NCBI GenBank assembly: GCA_028671895.1 | Contig: CM053806.1 | Location: 22,703,001 to 22,767,000, forward strand | Length of the DNA stretch: 64,000 bases | Direction: 5' to 3' | Source: Oenanthe sinensis | Lineage: Eukaryota; Streptophyta; Magnoliopsida; Apiales; Apiaceae | Shown here: piece by piece, positions 24,461-35,822 of the stretch | Position numbering within the stretch: position 1 is the stretch's first letter | How the letters are laid out: the number at the start of each line of letters is the position of its first letter | Position numbers and translations under genes: made by a program | The notes under the pieces: generated by a model | What the model saw: the letters and a program-made list of their open reading frames with translations, nothing else | Database searches by the model: none | Told to the model about the DNA's origin: nothing

Positions 24461-27355
24461 TTAAACATAATTAAGCATACCTAAATCACAGACCAATCTA
24501 TTGAAGGAAGATTCATCTAGTGGTTTGGTAAAAATGTCTGCAAGTTGTCTTTCACTAAGGAAAAAATGTAATTCAACTGTACCATTCATTACATGTTCCC
24601 TAATGAAGTGATACCTTATGTCAATGTGCTTGGTTCTGGAATGTTGCACATGATTTTCTGTTATAGCAATGGCACTTGTATTATCACAGAAAATAGGAAT
24701 CTTGTTCATGTTGAACCCATAATCAAGTAGTTGATTCCTCATCCATAATATATGTGCACAGCAATTTCCAGCTGCAATGTATTCATCCTCTACAGTAGAT
24801 GTAGATACTGAATTCTGCTTTTTACTGAACCATGATACAAGCTTATTTCTTAGAAATTGACAATAGTCTGTTGTACTTTTTCTGTCAATTCTGCAACCTG
24901 CATAGTCTGCATCTGAATAACCAATTAGATCAAATCCAGAATCTCTGGGATACCAAATTCCAAGATTTGGAGTTCCCTTGAGATATCTGAATATTCTTTT
25001 TATTGCAATCAAATGAGATTATCTAGGATCAGCCTGAAATCTAGCACACAAATATGTAGCAAACATTATGTCTGGCCTACTTGCAGTTAAATAAAGTAAT
25101 GAGCCAACCATGCCTCCATAACTTGAAATGTCCACCATAGCTTCTTTAGTATTTAGTTCAAGTTTAGTTGCAGTGGCCATGAGAGTTTTTGCAGAAGAAC
25201 ATTCACTTAGATCAAATCTCTTTAATAAATCAGAAATATATTTGGTTTGATTTATGTAAATGCCATTTTTTACTTGTTTAACTTGCAAACCTAGAAAGTA
25301 GGTAAGTTCTCCCATCATGCTCATTTCATATTTACTTTGCATCAATTTAGCAAACTTTTGACAAAGTTTTTCATTAGTTGAGCCAAAAATAATGTCATCT
25401 ACATAGATTTGAACAAGAATCATAGAGCCACTAACATTTCTATGAATGAGAGTTTTGTCAACTGTACCTCTTGTGAAGTGATTCTCAATCAAGAATTTAG
25501 ATAGAGTTTCATACCCGGCCCTAGGTGCTTGTTTTAATCCATAAAGTGCCTTCAGAAGATAGTACACAAATCCCGGATGAACATGATCAATAAAACTAGG
25601 AGGTTGTTATACATATACTTCTTCTTCTAGTTTTCCATTGAGAAAGGCACTTTTTACATCCATCTGATACACCTTGAAATTTCCATAAGCAGTGTATGCT
25701 AAAAAGATTCTGATTGCTTCTAACCTTGCAACTGGTGCAAATGTTTCATCAAAACTTATGCCTTCTTCTTGTGAATAGCCCTTTGCCACTAATCTTGCTT
25801 TATTCCTTGTCACTAAACCAGATTCATCCATTTTGTTTCTGAATACCCATTGGTTTGGGCACTAGCTTTCATACCTTGTTCCTTTCAAACGGATTCAACT
25901 CTTCTTGCATAGCAATTATCCAATCAGGATCATTCAAGGCTTCTTCAACCTTTTTTGGTTCTTCTTGAGATAGAAAGCTGTTATACAAGCATTCATTTTG
26001 AGTTGCAGTTCTGGTTTTGACTCCATCATTTGCATCTCCAATGATTAATTCAAAGGGATGACTTTTGTCCATTTTCTTTAGGATGGTAAATTTGTTCTTG
26101 AAGATGATGATTCTTCATGATCATTGGAAGTGTTTTGATCATTGTGATGTGATTGACTAATTGAGAACCCTCCCTCTGAGATGGATACTCCTCTCGAAGA
26201 TTGTTGAGCAGAATTGTTATCCATCGAATGATTATTAATTGATGTATTATCAGTCGATTGAAGATTGTCAACTGATAAGTTATCTATTGATGTATTGACA
26301 TCAATTGATGGGAGGATTCTTGATACTTGATTTCTTGAAATTTCCACATCATCATCATTATCTTCAATGTTGCTTGTTGATTCATTTTCAAAATGAAACA
26401 GATCATGAAATCCTTCATCAAACAACCCTTGAATTTTCTTGTCATCAAAGACTACATGCATAGATTCCATAACAATGTGCAATCTAAGATTGTAAACTCT
26501 GTATGCTTTGGTTGTTATTCCATATCCAACAAATATAGCTTCATCAGCCTTGACTTCAAATTTTCTTAGATTTTCACCTTGATTTCTCAGTACAAAACAT
26601 TTGCAGCCAGATACATGAAGAAAGCTAATTGTTGGCTTCTTATCTTTCTTCATCAACTGATATGGAGTTTTGCCTTGAATTTGATTGACCATGGAGATAT
26701 TCTGAATGTAGCAAGCAGTATTAATTGCTTCTGCCCAGAAGTATGAAGATAGGTTTACTTCTTCTAACATAGTTCTAACAGCTTCAATCAATGTCCTATT
26801 TTTCCTTTCAACTACTCCATTTTGTTGTGGAGTTCTTGGTGCAGAGAAATGATGAGTGATACCTTTTTCTTCACAGAATTCCTTCATTGTTGCATTCTTG
26901 AATTCAGTACCATTATCATTTCTAATTTTCTTGACCTTCCATTTAGTTCCATTTTCAACATTCTTCACATGATTGATAATTAATTTACTTGCCTCATCCG
27001 TAGAATGTAAGAAGTATACCCAAGAGAATCTTGTAAAGTCATCCACAATGACTAAGGCATATTTCTTTTTGGCAATTGACATGATGTTGACTGGTCCAAA
27101 TAAGTCCATGTGCAATAACTCCAAAGGTTTATCAATTGATGATTCAGACTTTGACTTAAATGATGCTTTTCTTTGTTTTCCCTTTTGAAAAACATCACAC
27201 AGTCCATCCTTGGTGAATTCCATCTGTGGAATGCCTCTAACCATATTCTTTCTGACCAATAGATTCATGGCTTTGAAATTCAAATGGGCTAGTTTCTTGT
27301 GCCAATGCCAACTTTCATCTGAATTTGCTTTGTTCAGCAGGCATGTCATTGAGTT
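24461..27355 (-). pseudogene. pol of element C, 3' part (integrase, RT, RNase H), broken
   Basis: Integrase runs from 27355 to 26078: finger WHKKLAHLN, HMDLFGPV, RNDNGTEF (Asn replaces the Ser of B) and NGVVERKNR. RT runs from about 25860 to 25050 with VYQMDVKSAFLNGK and YVDDIIF near 25395. RNase H and tail run to 24461. Damage includes a short deletion at the integrase/RT linker (near 25855, removing the NKSVIGTKW segment) and stops near 25866-25868, 25604-25606 and 25016-25018. The frame opens into D's LTR at 27356; those first residues are not pol. The missing 5' portion resumes at 35486. Confidence 0.88.
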
Positions 27356-28158
27356 TGAAGAGAATGACACAATACATGCCTCGAGTTTGATCTATAATAT
27401 AAGGTTAAAGGGATTATATTACATTGTACATTATTCAGGAAAGGTTTAATTGAATCACCAATTATTATTAATACTTGGGTAGCAATGATGTATTACTAGA
27501 TGCTGCTCATTGTTTATAATTTTATTATTAGAAAATAAAATTATTGCCAACGTAATAATAACCTAAAGGGTCACACACAAAGAACGTTTAAACGGCGCTT
27601 TATTTAAATTATGAATTTAAATAATGTTATTATTATTAATTCGTATTTATAATTAATTAAGTGAGACTTGATTAATTATAAACATACTAGAATTCGAATT
27701 AATAAATAAACCCAAAATCAGAATGGGTTTTTAAGAAACCTCATGGATTAGGGTTTGACCCATTATCTCTAGCTCGTATAAATACATTATGATGTGTTTA
27801 CAAGACTCAGACTTGTGAATTCGTTTTATAGGATAAAACCCTAGCAGCTCAATACTAAGAGAGGCTAGCAAGAGAGAAGAGATAATTCGTGGTTGGTCTT
27901 GGCTAGTACCATCTCCGCTGATCGTTAGACGAATCGACGTTCGTGTGGATACCGTTAGAGAGCAGTTCTTGAAGCAAAGGACTGTTGTGGTTTATCAAGC
28001 AAGGACCTCCTATTAAACAACAATTCGAAAAGCTTCTAAGGTACATATTTCATTCACCATAATCGTTCATACGTTATACACGAATCCTGCGATGGGGTTT
28101 CGAATTTTATTGTTTTTTTACGTTAATTCCGCTGCGTTTTCATGCACGAAACCCTTCA
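27356..28158 (+). repeat. 5' LTR of element D, truncated (803 bp)
   Basis: Aligned base for base with 34683-35485, with roughly 18 differences by eye (about 2 percent). It begins at TGAAGAG, which is internal to the full LTR, and ends CCCTTCA. TATAAATA lies at 27777-27784. The join to C (GAGTT then TGAAG) has a TTG microhomology with the sequences on both parent sides. Confidence 0.9.
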
Positions 28159-28159
28159 A

Positions 28160-28171
28160 TGGCATCAGAGC
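28160..28171 (+). other. Primer binding site of element D
   Basis: TGGCATCAGAGC, one base after the LTR end. It differs from the A/B/C site at one position (C for T), a variant of the initiator-Met-tRNA complement. Confidence 0.85.
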
Positions 28172-30000
28172 TACGTGTATAATGGGATGATTTGGTTACG
28201 TGTTTTCTGTATTTGATGCATATGTGCTGTTTGATGACTGCCATGCTAAGTTTTTCATGTATATTCAAATTGTAATATGTTAGGATGACTATATGTGATC
28301 TGCAATGTTATAATCTGTTATGACATGATATGTGTGATGAACTGTATATATGTGATACAAAATACAGTCCAGAGAAGGTCATCGGAATCGTTCTGAATCG
28401 GTAAGAAACGCAACTGCATAAGATGCAGGCTCTGTGAATAGTAGATTTGCAGATGAACAGTGCTTCTCGACGGAGTTAGAATGGGTCGAATTTACTCTTT
28501 CTGGAAAGGGAAAATCGCCATGAGCAAAAATCACCGCGTCGCCGTGACCTATGGTGTTTTTTGGCCATTTGATATCGTTAAGGGCCTTAAAAATGCAATT
28601 TTCTGTTCTTAGATCAAAATTTTAATTTTTTTGTAATTTTATGATCATGGTATATATGATGTATGATGATATGATTATGCATTCTGAGATGTCAGTAATT
28701 GTTATGTGGGCATGGTGCTGGTTATGGCCTTTAGACCCCTAGATTAATGGTTTTAGTTTTGGTTTTATAAATACGACTTGCATGTCATTTTCTTCATTCT
28801 TGTAATTGCTTAACCTCTAATGTAACTCGAGTTTTCTTATGTAATTACATTAGTATAGGTTGTATTCAATTATTTCATGTAATGTACTTGAAGATTGAAG
28901 GATGATCCAAGAAGAGGAGCAAGCACCCATGGATACAAGAAGAATGAAGACATATAATTGTATTTATATTTTACCACCATAGATTGACTTTGATCCTTTC
29001 ATTAGCTCGAAAGGATCACATAGGAAAAAGGCCATAACCAAGCATGTTTACATACTGCACTTTACATATTGATGTATGAATGTTAGTATAGAATAGTTAA
29101 TGATGTATGCTTTAATTAGATTAATCATGTATGTGTGTATTAGATACGACACCCATGCCATGCTTGTTTAAACAAGATAAAATCTGTAACAGCTCAAGAT
29201 TTTAAAATTGAACAAACGATCATGAGATTCTTGTGTTTATGAAACACGGTATTGAATATGAATTTTCATTTTTCTGATATGGGGAGATTTTATCAACAAC
29301 GGATTATTAATTTAATCTGTAAGAAAGTTGGGTTTTAAGTGAGACCGCTTGTGACTTCTCCGACGATCTGAAAATAAAACCATTGACGAATATTGAAATG
29401 GATTATTTAATCAAGGAAAAATTGAGAATCTCTTTATGATGGGATCATGATCGTTAAATAATAAATCCCTAAATAAATATTAAGTTAATATAGATGCCTT
29501 CCAATGTTTTAAACACATCAAGATCTAGATTGAGAAGGAGTGGGTTTGCCAAAGTGAAGTGCTCTTATCAATCATGGGAAAATGTGATAAGTAATTGTAC
29601 TTTGTTTATTAAACGTTGGGTCTAACTTAACTAAATCATCACAATAGGATTGTGGGTTTATAGGCATAGAGTTTGGTGAGATTTATTGGATAAATGTGTA
29701 CAAAGAGTTGTTCCACCAAACTATCCAAGAGTTATATTTGATATAATTGACGAATGTTGTCTACCTAAATAGTCATGTTTTGGGTGTATTAGCCAACGCT
29801 ATCTTGAAACATGGATGAAATATGGATCTTGGCTCACTAGGAAGATTTAATGAAATGCTTTCCGAATTAATAGTTAGGGCTATTGATTTGAATAAAATAG
29901 TGGGAGATATATATTATGAATGTATATGATAATCACTTGAACATAATTAAAATTCTGCAGACTAACTAAATTTATGCATTTTAACATTATAGATATTTAA
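28172..30000 (+). other. Leader of element D
   Basis: About 1.8 kb between primer site and gag start, AT-rich, with many short upstream ATGs and no frame resembling a known domain. Nothing further is recognised. This is a long leader for a Copia element. Confidence 0.6.
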
Positions 30001-30870
30001 ATGGTAAACAATACAAATACTTTCTCTGTACGAGCAACCCTTGAGAAGGACAAGCTGACAGGAACTAACTTCCTTGATTGGTATAGGAATTTGAGGATTG
30101 TCCTCAGGCAAGAGCGTAAGCTCCACGTCATTGAAATTCCTTCTCCTACTCCTCTTGCTGAGAATGCAACTCGTGCTCAATAAAATGCTTATCAGAAGCA
30201 TATTGATGATGCGACTGATGTGGCATGTCTCATGCTAGCAACCATGAGTGCTGACCTTCAAAAATAACATGAGCATATGGATGCTTGTGAGATGATTGAA
30301 CATCTTCAAAGGATGTTTGAAAGACAGGCTCGTCAAGAAAGGTTCGACATGAGCAAAGCACTGTACGCTTGCAAGCAGGGAGAGAATCAACTTGTTCAAC
30401 CACATGTTCTGAAGATGATAGGCTATATTGAGTATCTTGATACTTTGGGTTTCCCGATTGGTCGAGAAGCTCAGATTGACTTAATCTTACAATCTCTGAA
30501 CATGAACTACACTCATTTTGTTATGAACTACAATATGAATGAGATAGACAAAACACCTACTGAATTGTTGGCTATGTTGTGAACTGCTGAAACCAACATG
30601 AAAAAGGCCGAACCTGCTCCCATATTGATGGTGAACAAGAAAGGTAAGGCTAAATGGAAAGGTAAATGGAAGGGAAAGAAGAAGATTGGATCTGATTCTG
30701 CACCCAAGCCAAAGACTAATCCCAAACAGGCTTTAAAGCCTAAGGGTGCTGTTGCAAAGGGTGATTGTCACTACTGTGGTAAACCAGGTCATTGGAAGAG
30801 AAACCGTCACGCTTATTTGGAGGATCTGAAGAAGAAGAAGGCTGGTCAAGCTTCTGATTCAGGTATTTAT
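30001..30870 (+). pseudogene. gag of element D, broken
   Basis: Starts MVNNTNTFSVRATLEKDKL, followed by LTGTNFLDWYRNLRIVL, the typical opening of plant Copia gag. It continues in one frame through capsid-like sequence (FDMSKALYACKQGE, MIGYIEYLDTLGF) to a Lys-rich basic stretch and a knuckle CHYCGKPGHWKRNR at about 30768-30810, whose last Cys is Arg. In-frame stops are at 30181 (TAA), 30265 (TAA) and 30580 (TGA), each explainable by one C-to-T change from CAA or CGA. The knuckle defect is a TGT-to-CGT-type change. Confidence 0.88.
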
Positions 30871-33800
30871 GTTATAGAAGTCAATTTGTCCACTTCTACA
30901 TCATGGGTATTGGATACTGGATGTGCTTTTCACATTTATATAAATGTGCAGGAACTACAAAGGAGTAGGACTTTGGCTAAGGGAGAGGTCGACCTATGAG
31001 TTGGCAATGGAGCAAAGGTTGCTGCTTTGGCTGTAGGGACTTATCATTTATCATTGCCCACTGGGCTTATTTTAGAACTTGAGAATTGTTTTTACGTGCC
31101 TGCAATTTGCAGAAACATTATTTCGGTTTCTTGTTTGGACAAGAAAGGTTTTGCTTTTTCAATTCAGAAAAATTGTTGTTCCTTTTCTTTGAATAATGTT
31201 ACCTATGGGGTTGCACGTTTGTTTAACGGTTTATATGTTCTTGATTTAGACACTCCCATCTATAATGTGAATAACAAACGACTTAAGACTAATGACTCAA
31301 ATCAAACATACATTTGGCACTGTCATTTAGGCCATATAAATGAGAAGCGCATTTCCAAGTTACATCAAGATAGATACTTGGATAAGTTTGATTTTGAATC
31401 GTACGAAGCATGTGAACCCTGTCTCATTGGAAAAATGACTAAAGCTCCTTTTACTAAACAAGGTGAAAGGGCCACTGAACGATTAGAACTAATACATAGT
31501 GATGTATGTGGTCCTATGCGTACTATGGCAAGAGGTGGCTTTTACTACTTTATCACGTTTACTGATGATTGCAGTAGATATGGATATGTTTATTTTATGA
31601 AGAACAAATCCGATTCTTTCGAAAAGTTCAAAGAATACAAAGCTGAAGTAGAAAAGCAGACTAGCAGAAGTATTAAGACTCTGCGATCTGATCATAGGGG
31701 AGAATACTTAAGCCATGAATTTAAGAGTTTCTTAAAAGAGTGTGGTATTGTATCACAACTCACTCCTCCCAGAACACCACAATGGAATGGAGTTTATGAG
31801 AGGAGAAATCGTACCTTGTTGGACAGTGCGATCGATGATGAGTCATGCAGATCTTCTAATTAGTTTCTGGGGCTACGCCCTGGAGACGGCTGCTTATACA
31901 CTTAACCGAGTTCCTATTAAAATGGTTCAGAAGACTCCATATGAGATATGAACTGAGAAACGTCATAGCTTGTCAGTTATGAAAATATAGGGATGTGAAG
32001 CGTTTGTGAAACGTTTAACTTCTGACATGCTAGGACCTAAATCAGACAAATATAATTTTGTGGGATAACCAATTAAAACAAAGGGTTATTCATTCTATAA
32101 TCCTTCCGAGAATAAAGTGTTTGTTGCTCGAACTGCAGTTTTTCTTGAAAGAGAAATGATGTCTAAGAAAGACAGTGGGAGGATAATAGAACTCGATGAA
32201 ATTCGAGACCCACAAGATAACAATGAACCAATGGAGGAACCTGAGCAGAATGTACAAGAAAAAAATATTGCTCAAGAAACACAGGTTGTTCGTAGGTCTA
32301 GTAGGATTCGCCATGAGCCTGAGAGATATTATGGATTTCTCTTAACTCAAGATGGTGATGTGATGCTTATCGACGAAGATGAGCCTCTCACCTACCAAGA
32401 CGCTATGAACACTCCAGAATCCAAGTGATGGCTGGATGCCATGAAATCTGAGATGGAATCCATGTATACTAATCAAGTATGGACTCTGGTTGATCCACCT
32501 GAAGGGGTAAAACCTATAGGGTGCAAGTGGGTTTTCAAGAAGAAGACTGAAATGGATGGTAATGTACAGACCTATCAGGCACGATTGGTGGCAAAAGGTT
32601 TCAAGCAAATTCATGGTATTGACTATGATGAGACTTTTTCACCAGTGGCTATGGTCAAGTCCATCAGGATTTTGCTTGCTATAGCTGCTTACTATGATTA
32701 TGAAATCTGGCAGATGGATGTCAAAACAGCTTTCTTAAATGGGAGCCTTGAAGAAGATGTGGATGTGTACATGACACAGCCTGAGGGTTTTGTTGATCCA
32801 AAGCATGCTGGAAAGGTATGTAAGTTGTGTCGATCCATTTATGGATTGAAACAAGCCTCGAGGAGATGGAACATTCGTTTTGATGAAACCGTCAAAGTGT
32901 TTGGGTTTATTCAAAATGAAGATGAATAATGTGTTTACAAGAAGGTTAGTGAGAGCAATGTGGAATTTCTAGTATTATATGTTGATGACATATTAATAAT
33001 AGGGAATGACATTCCTTCTTTACAGGCTGTTAAGACTTGGTTGGGTAAAAATTTCTCAATGAAAGACTTAGACGATGCGACCTATATATTAGGTATCAGG
33101 ATCTATAAAGATAGATCAAGAAGAATGATTGGCCTAAGTCAGAGTATATACATTGATAAAGTTTTGCATCGATTTGGGATGCAAAATGCCAAAAGGGGAT
33201 TTGTCCCTATATCTCATGGGATATCGATCTCTAAAGAAAACAGTCCTAAGTCATTGGATGATAAGGACCGTATGAGTAAAGTTCTATATGCGTCGGTAAT
33301 TGGTTCCATAATGTATGCAATAATATGTACTCGTCCTGATGTCTCGTATGACGAGTAGATACTAGTCTAATCAAGGTGAAGGTCACTGGACGGTAGTCAA
33401 GAATATTCTTAAGTACTTGAAGAGGACTAAAGATCAATTCTTGGTATATAGAGGAGAGGAAAAGCTGGTTGTAAAAGGTTACACCGATGCTAGTTTCCAA
33501 ACAGACAAGGATGATTCGATCTCTCAGTCTAGTTTTGTATTTTATCTAAATGGAGGTGCTATAAGCTGGAAAAGTTCAAAGCAAGAGACGGTTGTCGATT
33601 CTACAATGGAGGCTGAGTATATTGCTGCTTGTGAAGCATCCAAGGAGGCTGTCTGGATTCGGAATTTTATTTCAGGACTTGGTGTGGTTCATTCGGTCGC
33701 AGATCCGATAGATTTATACTGTGATAATAATGGAGCCATTTCACAGGCTAAGGAACCAAGGTCTCATTCCCGAACAAAGCATATACTCAGACGATATCAT

Positions 33801-33950
33801 CTTCTTCGAGAGATTAATAATCGAGGGGATATACATATATGTAAAGTGCATACAAATGGTAACATTGCAGATCCACTGACCAAGGCTTTGTCGCAGCAGA
33901 AGCATGAAGGTCATACTAGTTCCATGGGTATTAGATACATGAGAGATTGA
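30871..33950 (+). pseudogene. pol of element D: protease, integrase, RT, RNase H, broken
   Basis: Protease WVLDTGCAFHI is at about 30905. The integrase finger HCHLGHIN ... CEPCLIGK is at about 31320-31435. Integrase catalytic residues are in DVCGPM (31500), LRSDHRGEY (31685) and NGVYERRNR (31785). RT has IWQMDVKTAFLNGSLEE (about 32710) and YVDDILII (32980). RNase H has YTDASFQTD (33480), EAEYIAACEASKEAVW (33610) and the tail NIADPLTKAL. Stops lie at 30997, 31949, about 31990, about 32068, 32426 and 32927. Frame changes lie near 31830 and 33355. The layout is a normal Copia pol; the exact lineage (Tork/TAR-like) is uncertain. Confidence 0.92.
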
Positions 33951-33957
33951 CTCTAGT

Positions 33958-33970
33958 ACAAGTGAGAGAT
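33958..33970 (+). other. Polypurine tract of element D
   Basis: ACAAGTGAGAGAT directly precedes TGTTAG, the start of the full 3' LTR, eight bases after the pol stop. Plant Copia elements commonly have AAGTGGGAGAT here; one G is A. Confidence 0.8.
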
Positions 33971-35485
33971 TGTTAGTATTGATGTCCTAGAGACAATACT
34001 TTTAATGTTTTATTGAAAAAAATTAAGGATTATGTTTTATGTGATTATTTAAATAATATTTATTATGTCTTTATTTACTGCGTTATAAATTGAAAGCATA
34101 ATAAATGTCCTTGGAATATTAATGCGAATTATATATCTTTAAGTATGTGACTTAAAAATGAGATTATATGAACAGTATTATATTCCTAAAGGTCCCTAGT
34201 CGAGTATTATTATTTAAGGACAATAATAATGCGATAAGACTAGCATGTTTGTTGACTGATGACCACATCTCATTGGTCATAGGTATGGTGATACTAAAGT
34301 CAAGAACATAAGTGCATATATCAATGCATGGCACTGAACAGACCCGCTGTGAGAATCTACATGTTAATAAGTGTCATAAGAAATTTCCACTGTGGTAATG
34401 ATGTAATGATCCTTTGACTTGAAATCATTATATTTCTATACGAGAATTAATATATTTTGATTACACTCAAAGTTACCTTTAACCGGTAATGATAAAGGTG
34501 GACATTGGGTATGCTATGAATCGTATGAGAAATATGAATGATAGATATAGAATTTAACCCTCATATTTAAGAGTGATATTATTGGCCTCTTGATTGAGTG
34601 AGACTATAAAATGCATGGCCATACTCAAATGTTGATTTGATTAATAGTCTATTCATTAATCAAGGAAACCCGGATTAAACGTTGAAGAGGATGACACAAT
34701 ACATGCCTCGAGTTTGATCTATAATATAAGGTTAAAGGGATTATATTACATTGTACATTATTCACGAAAGGTTTAATTGAATCACCAATTATTATTAATA
34801 CTTGGGTAGCAATGATGTATTACTAGATGCTGCTCATTGTTTATAATTTTATTATTAGAAAATAAAATTATTGCCAACGTAATAATAACCTAAAGGATCA
34901 CACACAAAGAACGTTTAAACGGCGCTTTATTTAAATTATGAATTTAAATAATGTTATTATTATTAATTCGTATTTATAATTAATTAAGTGAGACTTGATT
35001 AATTATAAACATACTAGAATTCGAATTAATAAATAAACCCAAAATCAGAATGGGTTTTTAAGAAACCTCATTGATTAGGGTTTGACCCATTATCTCTAGC
35101 TCGTATAAATACATTATGATTTGTTTACAAGACTCAGACTTGTGAATTCGTTTTATAGGATAAAACCCTAGCAGCTCAATACTAAGAGAGGCTAGCAAGA
35201 GAGAAAAGATAATTCGTGACTGTTCTTGGCTAGTACCATCTCCGCTGATCATTAGACGAATCGACGTTCGTGTGGATACCGTTAGAGAGCAGTTCTTGAA
35301 GCAAAGGACTGCTGTGATTCATCAAGCAAGGACCTCCTATTAAACAGCAATTCGAAAAGCTTCCAAGGTACAGATTTCATTCACCATAATCGTTCATACG
35401 TTATACACGGATCCTGCGATGGGGTTTCGAATTTTATTGTTTTTTTACGTTAATTCCGCTGTGTTTTCATGCACGAAACCCTTCA
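33971..35485 (+). repeat. 3' LTR of element D (1515 bp, complete)
   Basis: Begins TGTTAGTATTGATGTCC after the polypurine tract and ends CCCTTCA. TATAAATA is at 35104-35111. Bases 34683-35485 match the truncated 5' LTR, and 33971-34682 have no partner in the window. Element C resumes at 35486 with AATTTCACCAG. Confidence 0.9.
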
Positions 35486-35822
35486 AATTTCACCAGATTC
35501 TTTATTGGCTATGATGCATGATCCAGTTGTAAACCATACACCATTACCATTATCACATAGTTGACTAATACTGAGCAGGTTTTGCTTCAATCCATCAACT
35601 AATGCTACAGGTTCAATGATAACATTTTCTTTTGTAATTGAGCCATATCTCAGGGTAAAACCTTTGCTGTTATCTTCAAAAGTAACTCCTGGGCCAACCT
35701 TTTCCATAAACTTTGTGAGCAGGGACAAGTCTCCAGTCATATGCCTTGAGCATCCACTATTCAAATACCAGAGATTTTTCTTTCTGTTTCCCTACACACA
35801 CATAAAACAATCAAATTGTTTT
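35486..35822 (-). pseudogene. pol of element C, 5' part (protease)
   Basis: Continues the C pol broken by D. It encodes the protease core NSGCSRHMTGD (the catalytic Asp is Asn here, unlike B and F) and GPGVTFEDNSKGFTL. About 59 bp that join this to the integrase part in F are missing across the D insertion. The frame is +1 relative to the upstream gag, as in B and F. Confidence 0.85.

Larger units (their letters stand above)
27356..35485 (+). mobile_element. Element D: Copia LTR retrotransposon with truncated 5' LTR, inserted in C
   Basis: Opposite orientation to C and a different family: primer site TGGCATCAGAGC, single-knuckle gag, and protease-integrase-RT-RNase H. The 3' LTR is complete (33971-35485), but the 5' LTR lacks its first 712 bp. 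No target-site duplication can be seen, and about 59 bp of C present in F are missing at the left side. I infer insertion followed by a deletion across the left boundary. Coding is destroyed by many stops and two frame changes, so D is dead. Confidence 0.92.

Noticed and set aside
27356..28158. Interpretation of this 803-bp repeat as a complete LTR of D
   Set aside because: The polypurine tract and TGTTAG start at 33971 show that the true LTR is 1515 bp; the left copy is truncated.
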